From Candidatus Binatia bacterium (GTDB lineage: Bacteria > Desulfobacterota > Binatia > UBA9968 > JAJDTQ01): a DNA stretch of 64,000 nucleotides. The notes under the pieces were generated by a model, which was given only the letters and a program-made list of their open reading frames with translations, searched no databases and was not told where the DNA came from. The stretch is from NCBI GenBank assembly GCA_951813575.1, contig OX638375.1:806001-870000 (forward strand), read 5' to 3'. Position numbers and translations under genes: made by a program. Positions 36,958 to 47,117 of this stretch are shown here, one piece after another. The stretch's first letter is position 1; each line of letters begins with the position of its first letter.

Positions 36958-38742
36958 ATGCAAGCGCCCGGAAATCTGTTCGATTCTCGACCGGCCAGCA
37001 AGAACCTGCGTCCGCTGCGCCAACTCGTCCGGTACCTGAAGCCCTACCCCTGGCTGCTTGCCCTCACCGTCCTCGCCCTGCTCGCCGCCGCGGTGACGAC
37101 GCTGGTCCTTCCCATAGCGGCCCGGCAGATCCTGGAGATCGGCTTCACCGAAGAGAACCGGGCGCTCATAGGCCGGCACTTCCAGTTCCTGCTCGGGGTC
37201 ATCGCGGTGCTGGCGGTGGCCTCCGGCGGCCGTTTCTACTTCGTCGCCCGGATCGGCGAGCGGGTCGTGGCGGACATCCGCAAACAGATCCACGGCCACG
37301 TGCTGGCCATGAACCCCACATTCTTCGAGGTGACCCGCACCGGAGAGATCCTGTCGCGTCTCACCACCGACACGACGCTGATCCAGACGGTGATCGGTTC
37401 CGGCGCCTCCATGGCGTTGCGCAACCTGCTGATCTTCGTGGGCGGGTTCATCATGCTGATCGTCACCAGCCCGCAGCTCATGGGCGCGGTGCTGGTGCTG
37501 ATTCCCCTGGTGCTGCTGCCGATCCTGGTACTGGGACGAAGGGTGCGGCGGCTGTCCCGGCTGAGCCAGGACCGCGTGGCCGACACCAGCGCCCTCGCCG
37601 GCGAGAACCTCGACGCGGTGGAGACGGTCCAGGCATTCACCCAGGAGCGCGCCGAGAAGGACCGTTTCGGCGCCGCCACGGAGGCGGCGTACGATACCGC
37701 GCTGGTGCGAATCCGCAACCGGGCGTTATTGATCTTTCTGGTGATCGCCCTCATGTTCGGCGGCGTCGTGGGGGTGCTCTGGCTGGGGGCGGACGCAGTG
37801 CTGAGCGGCCGCATGTCCGCCGGCGTCCTGGTCCAGTTCGTGTTCTACGCGATTTTCGTGGCCGGCTCGGCCGCGAGCTTGAGCCAGGTATGGGGCGAGG
37901 TGCAACGGGCCGCCGGCGCCGCCGAGCGCCTGATGGAACTGCTGGAGGCGCGACCCGCCATCACCGCGCCTTCGAAACCGCGGCTGCTGCCGGTACCGGC
38001 CGCGGGGAACGTCGACCTCGAAGCGGTGGAGTTCCGCTACCCTTCCCGGCCCGACGAGCGCGCCCTGGACGGCTTTTCGCTCGCCATCGAACCGGGCGAG
38101 ACCGTAGCCCTCGTAGGTCCTTCGGGAGCCGGCAAGAGCACGGTCTTCAAGCTGCTGCTGCGGTTCTACGACCCGGGCGGCGGGTGCATCCGGCTGGATG
38201 GCGTGGATTTGCGGCACGCGGATCCTCAGGCGTTGCGGAGCCGCATCGGGCTGGTGCCCCAGGAAACCGCCATATTCGCCGCCAACGCCAGGGAGAACAT
38301 CCGCTACGGCCGCCCCGAGGCCCTGGACACCGAGGTGGTCGCGGCCGCCCGGGCCGCCTTCGCCGATGACTTCATCCGGGACCTGCCCGACCGCTACGAC
38401 ACCTTCCTGGGCGAGAAGGGCATGCGGCTCTCCATCGGCCAGCGCCAGCGCATCGCCATCGCCCGGGCGATTCTCCGGGACCCGGCGGTGATGCTGCTGG
38501 ACGAGGCCACCAGCTCCCTGGACGCCGAGAGCGAACACCTGGTGCACGAGGCCCTGGAGCGCCTCATGGCGGACCGCACCACACTCATCATCGCCCATCG
38601 CCTGGCCACCGTGCTCAAGGCCGACCGCATCGTGGTCATGGACCGGGGCCGCATCGTCGCCACCGGCACCCACGAGCATCTGATGAGCGCCGGCGGCCTC
38701 TACGCCCGGCTGGCCTCGCTGCAGTTCGCACCGGAGGCGTAG
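36958..38742 (+). CDS. ABC transporter, fused membrane and ATP-binding domains (exporter type)
   Basis: A 594-residue half-transporter. Six membrane helices lie in residues 25-310 and the nucleotide-binding domain in residues 340-594. Walker A is GPSGAGKST, the signature is LSIGQRQR (Ile for the usual Gly at its third position), Walker B is VMLLDEATSSLD and the H-loop is IAHRLAT. It probably works as a homodimer exporting lipid, drug or peptide, as in MsbA/LmrA relatives. The gene begins 24 bases after a strong terminator and so should have its own promoter in TATTGACACAGG or the preceding hairpin region. Confidence 0.93.
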   Translation: MQAPGNLFDSRPASKNLRPLRQLVRYLKPYPWLLALTVLALLAAAVTTLVLPIAARQILEIGFTEENRALIGRHFQFLLGVIAVLAVASGGRFYFVARIGERVVADIRKQIHGHVLAMNPTFFEVTRTGEILSRLTTDTTLIQTVIGSGASMALRNLLIFVGGFIMLIVTSPQLMGAVLVLIPLVLLPILVLGRRVRRLSRLSQDRVADTSALAGENLDAVETVQAFTQERAEKDRFGAATEAAYDTALVRIRNRALLIFLVIALMFGGVVGVLWLGADAVLSGRMSAGVLVQFVFYAIFVAGSAASLSQVWGEVQRAAGAAERLMELLEARPAITAPSKPRLLPVPAAGNVDLEAVEFRYPSRPDERALDGFSLAIEPGETVALVGPSGAGKSTVFKLLLRFYDPGGGCIRLDGVDLRHADPQALRSRIGLVPQETAIFAANARENIRYGRPEALDTEVVAAARAAFADDFIRDLPDRYDTFLGEKGMRLSIGQRQRIAIARAILRDPAVMLLDEATSSLDAESEHLVHEALERLMADRTTLIIAHRLATVLKADRIVVMDRGRIVATGTHEHLMSAGGLYARLASLQFAPEA

Positions 38743-38820
38743 TGTCCAGTCCGGTTCCGGCGCCCGCCACAGAAGAACCGCCCCGGATTCCCGGCCAAGC
38801 CCCCCCAAGGAGGACACCTC

Positions 38821-39246
38821 ATGGACCAGCGTCTCAGCATCGTCACCCTGGGTGTAGACGATCTGCCCCGCGCACGCGCGTTCTACGAGGCGCTCGGCTG
38901 GCGCGTCGCCAACGAGGAGAACGCCGGTTCCATCGTCTGCTTCACCCTCAACGGCATCGGTTTCGCCCTCTATCCCCGCGACCGGCTCGCCGAGGACATC
39001 GGCCTACAGGGCGGCAGCGGCGCCGTCACCGGTGCGGTGACCCTGGCCTACAATGTCCGCGCCCGCGAGGACGTGGCCACGGTGCTCGACGAAGCCGAGG
39101 GCGCCGGCGGAACGATCGTCAAGGCGGCACAGGATGTCTTCTGGGGCGGCCACTCAGGCTACTTCAAGGATCCCGACGGACATCTGTGGGAAGTCGCCTG
39201 GAACCCGTTCTCGCCGCTCGACGACGACGGAAACTTCACCTGGTAG
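38821..39246 (+). CDS. VOC (glyoxalase/bleomycin resistance) family protein
   Basis: A 141-residue vicinal-oxygen-chelate protein: the first beta-alpha-beta module starts QRLSIVTLGVDDLPRARAFYEALGW and the second ends GYFKDPDGHLWEVAWNPF, the hallmark end. Members include glyoxalases, dioxygenases and antibiotic-binding proteins; this one resembles the small lactoylglutathione lyase-like type. AAGGAGGACACCTC precedes the ATG. Located 79 bases after the ABC exporter. Confidence 0.9.
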   Translation: MDQRLSIVTLGVDDLPRARAFYEALGWRVANEENAGSIVCFTLNGIGFALYPRDRLAEDIGLQGGSGAVTGAVTLAYNVRAREDVATVLDEAEGAGGTIVKAAQDVFWGGHSGYFKDPDGHLWEVAWNPFSPLDDDGNFTW

Positions 39247-39415
39247 GCGACCGTCCCATTGGTCCGGCGGGCGGCTATCACGGGCAGTGATGCAATCGAT
39301 CGGCCAGCCGTCTGCGTAGTGGACAAAGCTACTCCCCCATCTGCGCGTCCCCAAAGAACACAGTCGATCCCTGAATCTGCATCGGTGGTTTGATAAAAGA
39401 TCCCCGTAGAAAGTC

Positions 39416-39453
39416 ATTGTGATCGATAAATTAAAGGGTTCTTTCATCACAAT
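39416..39453. promoter_or_regulatory. inverted repeat upstream of the second DUF4143 ATPase
   Basis: ATTGTGAT (39416-39423) and ATCACAAT (39446-39453) form a perfect 8-base inverted repeat 22 bases apart, in an AT-rich patch just before the ATPase gene. The TGTGA-N-TCACA flavour recalls CRP/FNR-like sites, but the spacing is too long for one; it may be an operator or a hairpin. Confidence 0.4.
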
Positions 39454-39474
39454 CCCGCACATTCGGCGCCAGTT

Positions 39475-40869
39475 GTGCTGGAAGTCATGCTGAAACGGCG
39501 AGAGATTGCTTACCTCGAGGAATGGGCCGCCCGGCGGGGCCGCAAACCGTTGGTGATCCGTGGCGCCCGGCAAGTGGGTAAGTCAACGCTGGTGCGCGAG
39601 TTCGCCAGGACCGCGGGCAGGCCGCTGGTCACGGTCGACTTCGGGCGCAACCCGGAATTGCGCCAGGCGTTCACCGTTCGGGACCCGGCGCGGATTCTCT
39701 CCACGCTCGCGTTGCTCACCGGTCAAACCATTGCGCCCGGAACCCACCTGTTGTTTCTCGACGAGATTCAAGCGGCCCCGGAAGCGCTGACGGCACTGCG
39801 ATACTTCTACGAGGAAGCCCCCGAACTGCATGTCGTGGCAGCGGGTTCGCTCGTGGAGTTCGCCCTCGCCGACACCCGGTTCTCGATGCCCGTAGGCCGG
39901 GTCGAGTATCTACACCTGGGTCCGCTGGCCTTCGAGGACTTCCTGGACGCCATGGGGCGCCCGGAACTGTCCGCCCATCTGCGCGCCATCCCGTTGTCCG
40001 ATCTCACGGATGCCTTTCCTGACGCAGTGCATCAACGGTACGTCGACCTGCTGCGGGAATACTGGATTGTGGGGGGTCTTCCGGAGGCCGTCTCGGTCTA
40101 TGCACAGGGGCAAGAGACCGCGGAGGGCGGTTTTCCACAGCTCGCCCGCATCCAGCAGCGCATGATGGCCACCTATCGAGACGACCACGGCAGTTCCCGG
40201 GACCGGCTGCGCATGGTGTTCGACAGTCTGCCGGGGCTGGTCGGACGCAAATTCAAATACGTCGGGGGCAGCCGGGATCACCGCGCCGCGGAGCTGGCGG
40301 ACGCGCTGCAACTGCTGTGCATGGCGCGAATCGCCTACAAGGTCTGCCGCACCGCGGCCAACGGCGTGCCGCTGGCAGCGGAAATGAACGAACGCCATTT
40401 CAAGTGCTTGTTCATGGACGTCGGCCTGGCATGCGCTGCGCTGCATCTGGACCTGCTCGACCTTGGCAGGCACGACTTGACGCTGGTGAACGCCGGCGCC
40501 ATGGCCGAGCAGTTCATCGGCCAACACCTGCTCTACAGCGGCCCTGCCTATGAGACTCCGGCGCTGTACTACTGGGCGCGGGAGACCAGGAGCGCCGCCG
40601 CCGAAGTGGACTACCTGATGACCTTGGGTGCGCATGTCGTTCCCGTCGAGGTCAAGGCAGGCGCCACCGGTTCGCTGAAGTCGCTGCACCAGTTCCTGAA
40701 GGAAAAGGGCAGCGCGTTCGGGCTACGCTTCAACGCCGCCGCGCCGAGCCTGCTTCACGATTCAACAAGGCTGCCGAACGGCGATGCCCTCGACTATCAT
40801 CTGCTGTCGCTGCCCCTCTACCTGGTCGGCCAAGCGCGGCGGCTGGCGGGAGAATTTCGGCGGAGGTGA
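39475..40869 (+). CDS. AAA_14 / DUF4143 family ATPase
   Basis: A 464-residue ATPase of the same family as 5038-6207. Walker A is IRGARQVGKSTLV near residue 30 and Walker B is LLFLDEIQAAPE near residue 92. The C-terminal DUF4143 part contains EVDYLM and VPVEVKAGATGSLKSLH, a PD-(D/E)xK-like core. The start is GTG 39475 or ATG 39487. The two copies are only distantly similar to each other. Role unknown. It directly precedes the duplicated threonine synthase fragment. Confidence 0.88.
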   Translation: MLEVMLKRREIAYLEEWAARRGRKPLVIRGARQVGKSTLVREFARTAGRPLVTVDFGRNPELRQAFTVRDPARILSTLALLTGQTIAPGTHLLFLDEIQAAPEALTALRYFYEEAPELHVVAAGSLVEFALADTRFSMPVGRVEYLHLGPLAFEDFLDAMGRPELSAHLRAIPLSDLTDAFPDAVHQRYVDLLREYWIVGGLPEAVSVYAQGQETAEGGFPQLARIQQRMMATYRDDHGSSRDRLRMVFDSLPGLVGRKFKYVGGSRDHRAAELADALQLLCMARIAYKVCRTAANGVPLAAEMNERHFKCLFMDVGLACAALHLDLLDLGRHDLTLVNAGAMAEQFIGQHLLYSGPAYETPALYYWARETRSAAAEVDYLMTLGAHVVPVEVKAGATGSLKSLHQFLKEKGSAFGLRFNAAAPSLLHDSTRLPNGDALDYHLLSLPLYLVGQARRLAGEFRRR

Positions 40870-40947
40870 GGCGATGTCCTCTTCCACGGTCCCGAGAGGA
40901 TGACACGTGGATGGCGTTGGCGTCGCCGAGGAGTCGGGACGGCTAGC

Positions 40948-41613
40948 ACTCCTCGATGGCGCGGAACACCGCGTCGCGGACCTTGTCGTAGTCGGCGGGC
41001 ACGTCGATGGGGGTGTTGGGGTGGCGGGACGCCACTTCCCCGAGGTTCCCCTCGTGGTACTTGATCTTGAACTCCGGGAACTTGAGGCCGTTGGCGGTGG
41101 AGATGACCACCACGTGGTCATGCGCTTTGATGACACCCTGGTCCACCAGCTTGAACAGCGCGGCCAGGGCCACGCCGGTATGCGGGCAGTTGAACAGGCC
41201 GGTGCGGTCGGCGCGGGCGACGGCGTCGGCCAGCTCGTCCTCGCTGGCCTGCTCCACCACGCCGCCGAAGTACTGGAGCGTGCGGATGGCCTTCTCGATG
41301 CTCACCGGATTGCCGATCTGGATGGCGCTGGCCAGGGTCGGCTGGGCCTGCACCGGCTCGAACTCGTCGAAGCCCTTGAGATAGCTGAGATAGAGCGGGT
41401 TGGCCCGCTCGGCCTGGGCGCAGGCGATGCGCGGCAGCTTGGAGATCATGCCCAGGTCGTGCATCAGCTTGAACCCCTTGCCCAGGGCGCTGACGTTGCC
41501 CAGGTTGCCCCCGGGGATGACCACCCAGTCCGGCACCTGCCAGTCGAACTGCTGCGCCAGCTCCATGCTCACGGTCTTCTGGCCCTCCACCCGGAGCGAG
41601 TTCATGGAGTTGG
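40948..41613 (-). pseudogene. threonine synthase 3'-fragment, duplicate of 44200-44865
   Basis: These 666 bases repeat the 3' half of the intact thrC at 44200-44865 in the same orientation. By eye they differ at a single base (41115 against 44367), which changes Arg to His. The 3' flank departs after ACTCCTCG, so the product would end in EEC* instead of EESSCP*. The 5' side is joined to a transposase remnant at 41614. The PLP lysine part is missing, so no enzyme can be made. Near-identity indicates a very recent event or gene conversion. Confidence 0.93.
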
Positions 41614-42158
41614 GAAGAGGCAGTTCCTCGACCACCTGTTCGAGGAAGGTGCGCGTCGAAGCAGCGGTTTCCGCGGGAACACGCCGACCACTTGGTACCG
41701 CGAACAGTCATCGATAGCTGTGTATTGATGCAGGCCCGCGCGAATTTTGCGGACATTCATCTGAATCCGATTCGCCCGGAACCGGCCGGCAGTAACAGTT
41801 TCACCTCTTGCGAACCAGTTTCGAACGCTTGAAGCCGTTCAGGCCATGCCGACAGGACCTTGTGGAATGGTGCCCACGGAAAAGCGGTTGTCGTGTAGCC
41901 GATGAAGCTCGTTCCGCAGCCGCTTGATGCCGAGTTGACGGCGATGCATTCCTCTTCGGTGGCGAACACCCGCCGCCACGGCGAGTCGTGAGGACGCCGG
42001 CTGCGATCCGTGGGAACCGCAATACCCTCCGCCTGATAGGGTCGTCACCACTTCCGAAGGGTCGGACGGGCAACGCCACAGTGCCGACAGATAAGGCCCG
42101 GGTCACCCGTCTGTTCATACATGCGCGCACCCACGTCAAGCCGTGCTGAACGTGTCAT
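41614..42158 (-). pseudogene. decayed integrase-type (IS481-like) transposase fragment
   Basis: Reading from an ATG at 42158, the frame gives MTRSARLDVGARMYEQTG and HCGVARPTLRKW, the helix-turn-helix start of this transposase type. A TGA then replaces an expected Trp codon, and several frameshifts follow. The remaining frames give LGIKRLRNELHRLHD, HGLNGFKRSKLVRKR, the integrase-core piece HQYTAIDDCSRYQVVGV and TFLEQVVEELPLP. At 41614 it breaks off and is replaced by the threonine synthase fragment. The second and third catalytic acidic residues are lost. Confidence 0.75.
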
Positions 42159-42257
42159 GGAAGCCTCCTACATGGTCGTGTACGCAGCTCGCGGCGCCGT
42201 TTCAATCAGCAAGGCGTTGAAGCCATGTAGGTAGACTACAAAGATGATACACGAGAG

Positions 42258-42398
42258 TCATTCAATCTCGACAATGGCCTGCCACTTTGCCGGGATCTCC
42301 ACAATCCGCGACGATTGCACGTTGTCGGTTACCTTTACTTCTTCGATCCAGTCTTCCGCTTCTTTTCGAGTATCGAACTCACGGGACACAGTTGACAC
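42258..42398 (-). CDS. 46-residue small ORF, unknown function
   Basis: A short frame from GTG 42398 encodes 46 residues (starting VSTVSREFDTRKEAEDWIEE, ending KWQAIVEIE). A good ribosome site (AGGAGG, six bases before GTG) makes translation plausible. The sequence is acidic and amphipathic, with no known motif. It lies 43 bases downstream of the lipoprotein gene on the same strand, in the lower-GC island. Confidence 0.5.
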   Translation of the reverse strand: MSTVSREFDTRKEAEDWIEEVKVTDNVQSSRIVEIPAKWQAIVEIE

Positions 42399-42441
42399 TA
42401 CAGCCCTCCTATCCTAGCGTTCAGTAGATCTTCTCTTCGAA

Positions 42442-43365
42442 TCACGAGTCGATATCGTGTTTCTCTAGAATCAACCGTCGTTGTTCGGCAAGGTCCGGGC
42501 AGTAGACTATCTCCCAATTCGTCATATCGCTGCCGAACTCGGACTCGACTATCGATTTCAGGGTATTCTTGTTTTTCTCGTTCTTTTTTAGCCAAGTCAT
42601 GATCACCTTCGACGCATCGTCAGGCTTCTTCTCACAATCAACATTGCGGATACTTAGAGCGCTATTCGCTTCTTTGGTAAAGGCCCTTTGAATGTCCGCC
42701 CGCTCGGCTAGCTTCTCAGCGGCATCGCCGGTGGCGAAGAACTGAGACACGCCGGCTCCCGTACCCATAAAGCTTTTGTTGGCGATATTCAGGTCGAACG
42801 CCGCAAGGACGGAGAGGTAAATGTCCTCGCTCTGGTCGGCAGGTTTTGGACGCTTAGTTTGGGGCGCCTTCTCGAATGTCTTGGTGGCAGCCGTGACCTG
42901 ATTCCCTTCGGTCCCGATTGGAATCAGCGAAAATTCCTGGCGTTTGTAACCGAACCCAAAGGCTGGTGCTTCCGTGGAGAAGGTCGCCTTCAGCCCGAAA
43001 TTGGTGCCCGTTCCGAAGAACATGATCTGACGTTGTCCGTTCAGAGGCTTTTCGCTCCATTTCGCAGTTCTGCCTGAGACTAGACGAGCTGCGTCCCCAG
43101 TGGCATAGACTTGGCTGACCTTCGGATCGATGATCGACAAGTTTGATTCCAGCCGCGCGATCACTGGCGGCACACCACCATTCTCATAGCCGGGTCCAAC
43201 GTAACCTTCGTAGCGTTCGTAACCAATATTCGCGCTCTGCGACTTCGAGTCGGCATCAATGCCAATCTGTGTCCTAGTCAGGAAGAGCACGCGGTTCGGG
43301 TCGCCGCCACATCCGGCTAATATGACCATGGCCACTACCAAAACAGGCAGGAGTCTTGAATTCAT
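42442..43365 (-). CDS. putative lipoprotein, unknown function
   Basis: A 307-residue protein whose N-terminus (MNSRLLPVLVVAMVILAGCGG) is a clear lipoprotein signal with the lipobox ILAGC. The mature part has a predicted mixed alpha/beta fold with GYERYEGYVGPGYENGGVPP and FFATGDAAEKLAERADI. The paired phrases QVYATGDAARL and QFFATGDAAEKL suggest an internal duplication. I do not recognise the family. Codon use and base composition are less GC-rich than the rest of the window, suggesting transfer. It stands beside another lipoprotein gene in the same direction. Confidence 0.75.
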   Translation of the reverse strand: MNSRLLPVLVVAMVILAGCGGDPNRVLFLTRTQIGIDADSKSQSANIGYERYEGYVGPGYENGGVPPVIARLESNLSIIDPKVSQVYATGDAARLVSGRTAKWSEKPLNGQRQIMFFGTGTNFGLKATFSTEAPAFGFGYKRQEFSLIPIGTEGNQVTAATKTFEKAPQTKRPKPADQSEDIYLSVLAAFDLNIANKSFMGTGAGVSQFFATGDAAEKLAERADIQRAFTKEANSALSIRNVDCEKKPDDASKVIMTWLKKNEKNKNTLKSIVESEFGSDMTNWEIVYCPDLAEQRRLILEKHDIDS

Positions 43366-43480
43366 AGCCGATTCACCTTTCCCATGGTCTCCATCAACCA
43401 AGTCTCAGGATAGCTGGTCCGATTTGCACGAGTGGAAGCACTGCGTATCCGGGAACAGAACAACACCGACTTGGCCATGG

Positions 43481-44074
43481 CTAGTCGTTTCCAATACGTC
43501 CAAGGATCACAACGGCGTTGCGCTCTATCGTAAGCAGCATCGAACGAGAATAGCCGACGATGAGTTCTATACCCTGTGGTTGCTGTGCAAAACCCAAACC
43601 GAATAACTTAGAGTTACCGAGTACGCCAACGTGTGGGGTCGCGGCGTTGGTCCGTAGGACTGTTACATCGACTAAACCGAGAAACCCTTTGCCGTTCGCA
43701 GGAAGCTCACGCTCGATCGCATAGCCCCGCTCGATCACGGCTGACCCTTGCCGGGTGTATAAGGGCAGTTGTTTCGACGCCGAACTTGGCCCAAAATCAC
43801 GCAGCAACCCGAGTATCCCTTCGTAGTAGCCTATCGCCAGTTCTGGATTTGTGTGCACAGTATTCAGCGTTAGCCCAACGGCTCGTACGGTTACGACATT
43901 TCCCGTCAAACCGCTTGATTTGCCTGCCGAACTCACCTGCACGTCGGCTAGGCCCACGACCCGGCGGCTAGCATCAGGACCCAAATGAATTACTGTACAA
44001 GCGGGCAGGCTACATGCGATTGCAACGATCTTCACAATGGCGGACCCAGTTGCAAACAACCCTTGATTTCTCAT
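43481..44074 (-). CDS. putative lipoprotein, unknown function
   Basis: A 197-residue protein. A hydrophobic N-terminus (about residues 9-25) ends in SLPACTVIHLG, a plausible though imperfect lipobox. The mature part has short beta-rich segments (VVGLADVQVSSAGKS, VLGNSKLFGLGFAQQPQG). It is upstream of the other lipoprotein gene on the same strand and shares its lower GC content. It may belong to the same surface system. No relatives recognised. Confidence 0.65.
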   Translation of the reverse strand: MRNQGLFATGSAIVKIVAIACSLPACTVIHLGPDASRRVVGLADVQVSSAGKSSGLTGNVVTVRAVGLTLNTVHTNPELAIGYYEGILGLLRDFGPSSASKQLPLYTRQGSAVIERGYAIERELPANGKGFLGLVDVTVLRTNAATPHVGVLGNSKLFGLGFAQQPQGIELIVGYSRSMLLTIERNAVVILGRIGND

Positions 44075-44185
44075 GCTTAAGTCCCAAACTCACACTATCA
44101 GGCGCACACTTTATTGATCAACCGATTCAATTAAGGATGGCCCAACAACTAAGCCTGGGAGATCCTGATCATGGAGAAGAAGGTA

Positions 44186-45559
<1,374 letters not shown>

Positions 45560-45611
45560 GGCTCGTCCTCTACTCCCAACGTAGGCCCGACACAAGCCCT
45601 TGTGGGCCCGC

Positions 45612-47108
45612 CTACTGCCGGATGGCCGCGTTCTGCTCCGCGCTGGGAAACACGAGGGATTTAATGACTACGGGCACCGCCCCGGAAGAGGGGATCAGGG
45701 CGCCGACGTCGATGTAGTCGAACTCCTGCAACACGATGCCGTCCACCGAGATGATAGGCTTGTCGAGCTTCATCTCTTCCTTGAAGTGGAGCCCCAGGAT
45801 GCCGCCGATGTCACCGTCGTTGACCAGGATGAGCGGGTGCCCCTTGTCCAGCACCGGCTTGAGACCCTCCACCACCGCCCCGCAGAAGCCCTGCAGACGC
45901 GCAAAGGTGGCGGACCCCTCCCAGTGGAACGCCAGCGCCACCGGCTGGCGGCCTGCCTGCAGGTCGAGGCGCCGGAGCGCATTGTCGATGGCGCCGATGA
46001 TCTTGGCCGGATCGATGTCGTCGTCCCACTCGAAGTCGACGCTGATCACCGGCACGTTCCGGACCGGCACCGCGTCCGGCGGCGAGATGAAGATGGTGCT
46101 GCCGCTGACCTGGATGGTGTACTGGGACGCGCCGATGACGGTGGCGCGGATGCGCGCCGAGGGCTCCAGAATCGGAACTCCCAAGCCTTCCACCCGCTGG
46201 CGGATCTCCCGGCCCAGCATCGCGCCCATGTCGCCGAAGCCGTTGCCGGCGTGGCCGTAGATGAACTCGGAGACGCCGCCCGAGAAAGTAACCGCGTCGA
46301 TCTTGCCCCGGTACGAAAGCGGCGGCAGCCGCAGCAGATCGCGGGTCTCCTCGGTGAGGTCCTGCTGGTTGACCACCTCGAACAGGCGGTCCGCCATCTC
46401 CGAAGCGATGGCCTGAAGGGTGTCCTCGTTCATGAGCTGGCCCAGCTCCAGCTCGACGCCCACCTTGCCGCCGTGGCGCCGGCCGGCCTCTTCCACCCGC
46501 ACCACCGCATTGCCTCCGTCCATGGCCAGGAGCCGCGCGCCCACGTCGATGGCGGTGACCTCGCGCACCCGACCGCCCGCGCACACCGCGATCTTGCTGG
46601 TGCCGCCGCCCACGTCGATGTTCAGCACCACCGCGTCTTCCCGGCCGGAGCGGGCCACTGCCCCGGAGCCGTGGGCCGCCATGGTGGTCTCGAGCCCATC
46701 CCCCGCGGTTACCGAGACGAACCGCCCGGCCTCCTCGGCGAACAGATCCGCGATGGCGCGGGAGTTGCGCCGCCGCACCGCCACTCCGGTCAGGATCAAG
46801 GCGCCGGTGTCGACGTCCTCCCGCTTGAGTTGCGCATGCCCGTACTGTTCGTTGATGAAGTGCCCCAGGCGCTCCACGTCGATGGTCAGATCGTCGGTGT
46901 AGGGGGTGAGCAGAATCTCCGATTCGCTCAGCACCGTCCGCTTCTTGACGACGTAGCGGGTGCCTTCCTGGCTCAGCTCGAGGCGCGAGAACACCAGGTG
47001 GGAGGTGGACGAACCGATGTCCACGCCCACGCTGGTGAGCTTGATCTCGTCTTCGTCAACGATGTGTCTGCCGGAACCGGTGAAACCGAGCGATCCTGCG
47101 TCCGCCAC
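45612..47108 (-). CDS. EutA-like reactivating factor (ASKHA family)
   Basis: A 498-residue protein of the EutA family, reactivases that release damaged cobalamin from ethanolamine ammonia-lyase using ATP. The ASKHA motif [19 protein letters not shown] lies near residue 27 and [14 protein letters not shown] near residue 175. It also shows [12 protein letters not shown] in the middle and a final segment similar to EutA. No eutBC genes are in the window, so its partner enzyme is unknown. It follows a bicupin gene on the same strand at nine bases and precedes thrC by about 50. Confidence 0.85.
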   Translation of the reverse strand: MADAGSLGFTGSGRHIVDEDEIKLTSVGVDIGSSTSHLVFSRLELSQEGTRYVVKKRTVLSESEILLTPYTDDLTIDVERLGHFINEQYGHAQLKREDVDTGALILTGVAVRRRNSRAIADLFAEEAGRFVSVTAGDGLETTMAAHGSGAVARSGREDAVVLNIDVGGGTSKIAVCAGGRVREVTAIDVGARLLAMDGGNAVVRVEEAGRRHGGKVGVELELGQLMNEDTLQAIASEMADRLFEVVNQQDLTEETRDLLRLPPLSYRGKIDAVTFSGGVSEFIYGHAGNGFGDMGAMLGREIRQRVEGLGVPILEPSARIRATVIGASQYTIQVSGSTIFISPPDAVPVRNVPVISVDFEWDDDIDPAKIIGAIDNALRRLDLQAGRQPVALAFHWEGSATFARLQGFCGAVVEGLKPVLDKGHPLILVNDGDIGGILGLHFKEEMKLDKPIISVDGIVLQEFDYIDVGALIPSSGAVPVVIKSLVFPSAEQNAAIRQ

Positions 47109-47117
47109 GAGTAGTAC

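Noticed and set aside
42167..42231. 9-base inverted repeat CCTACATGG / CCATGTAGG as an IS end
   Set aside because: It lies just upstream of the transposase remnant but there is no matching copy at the other edge; it could be a hairpin by chance.
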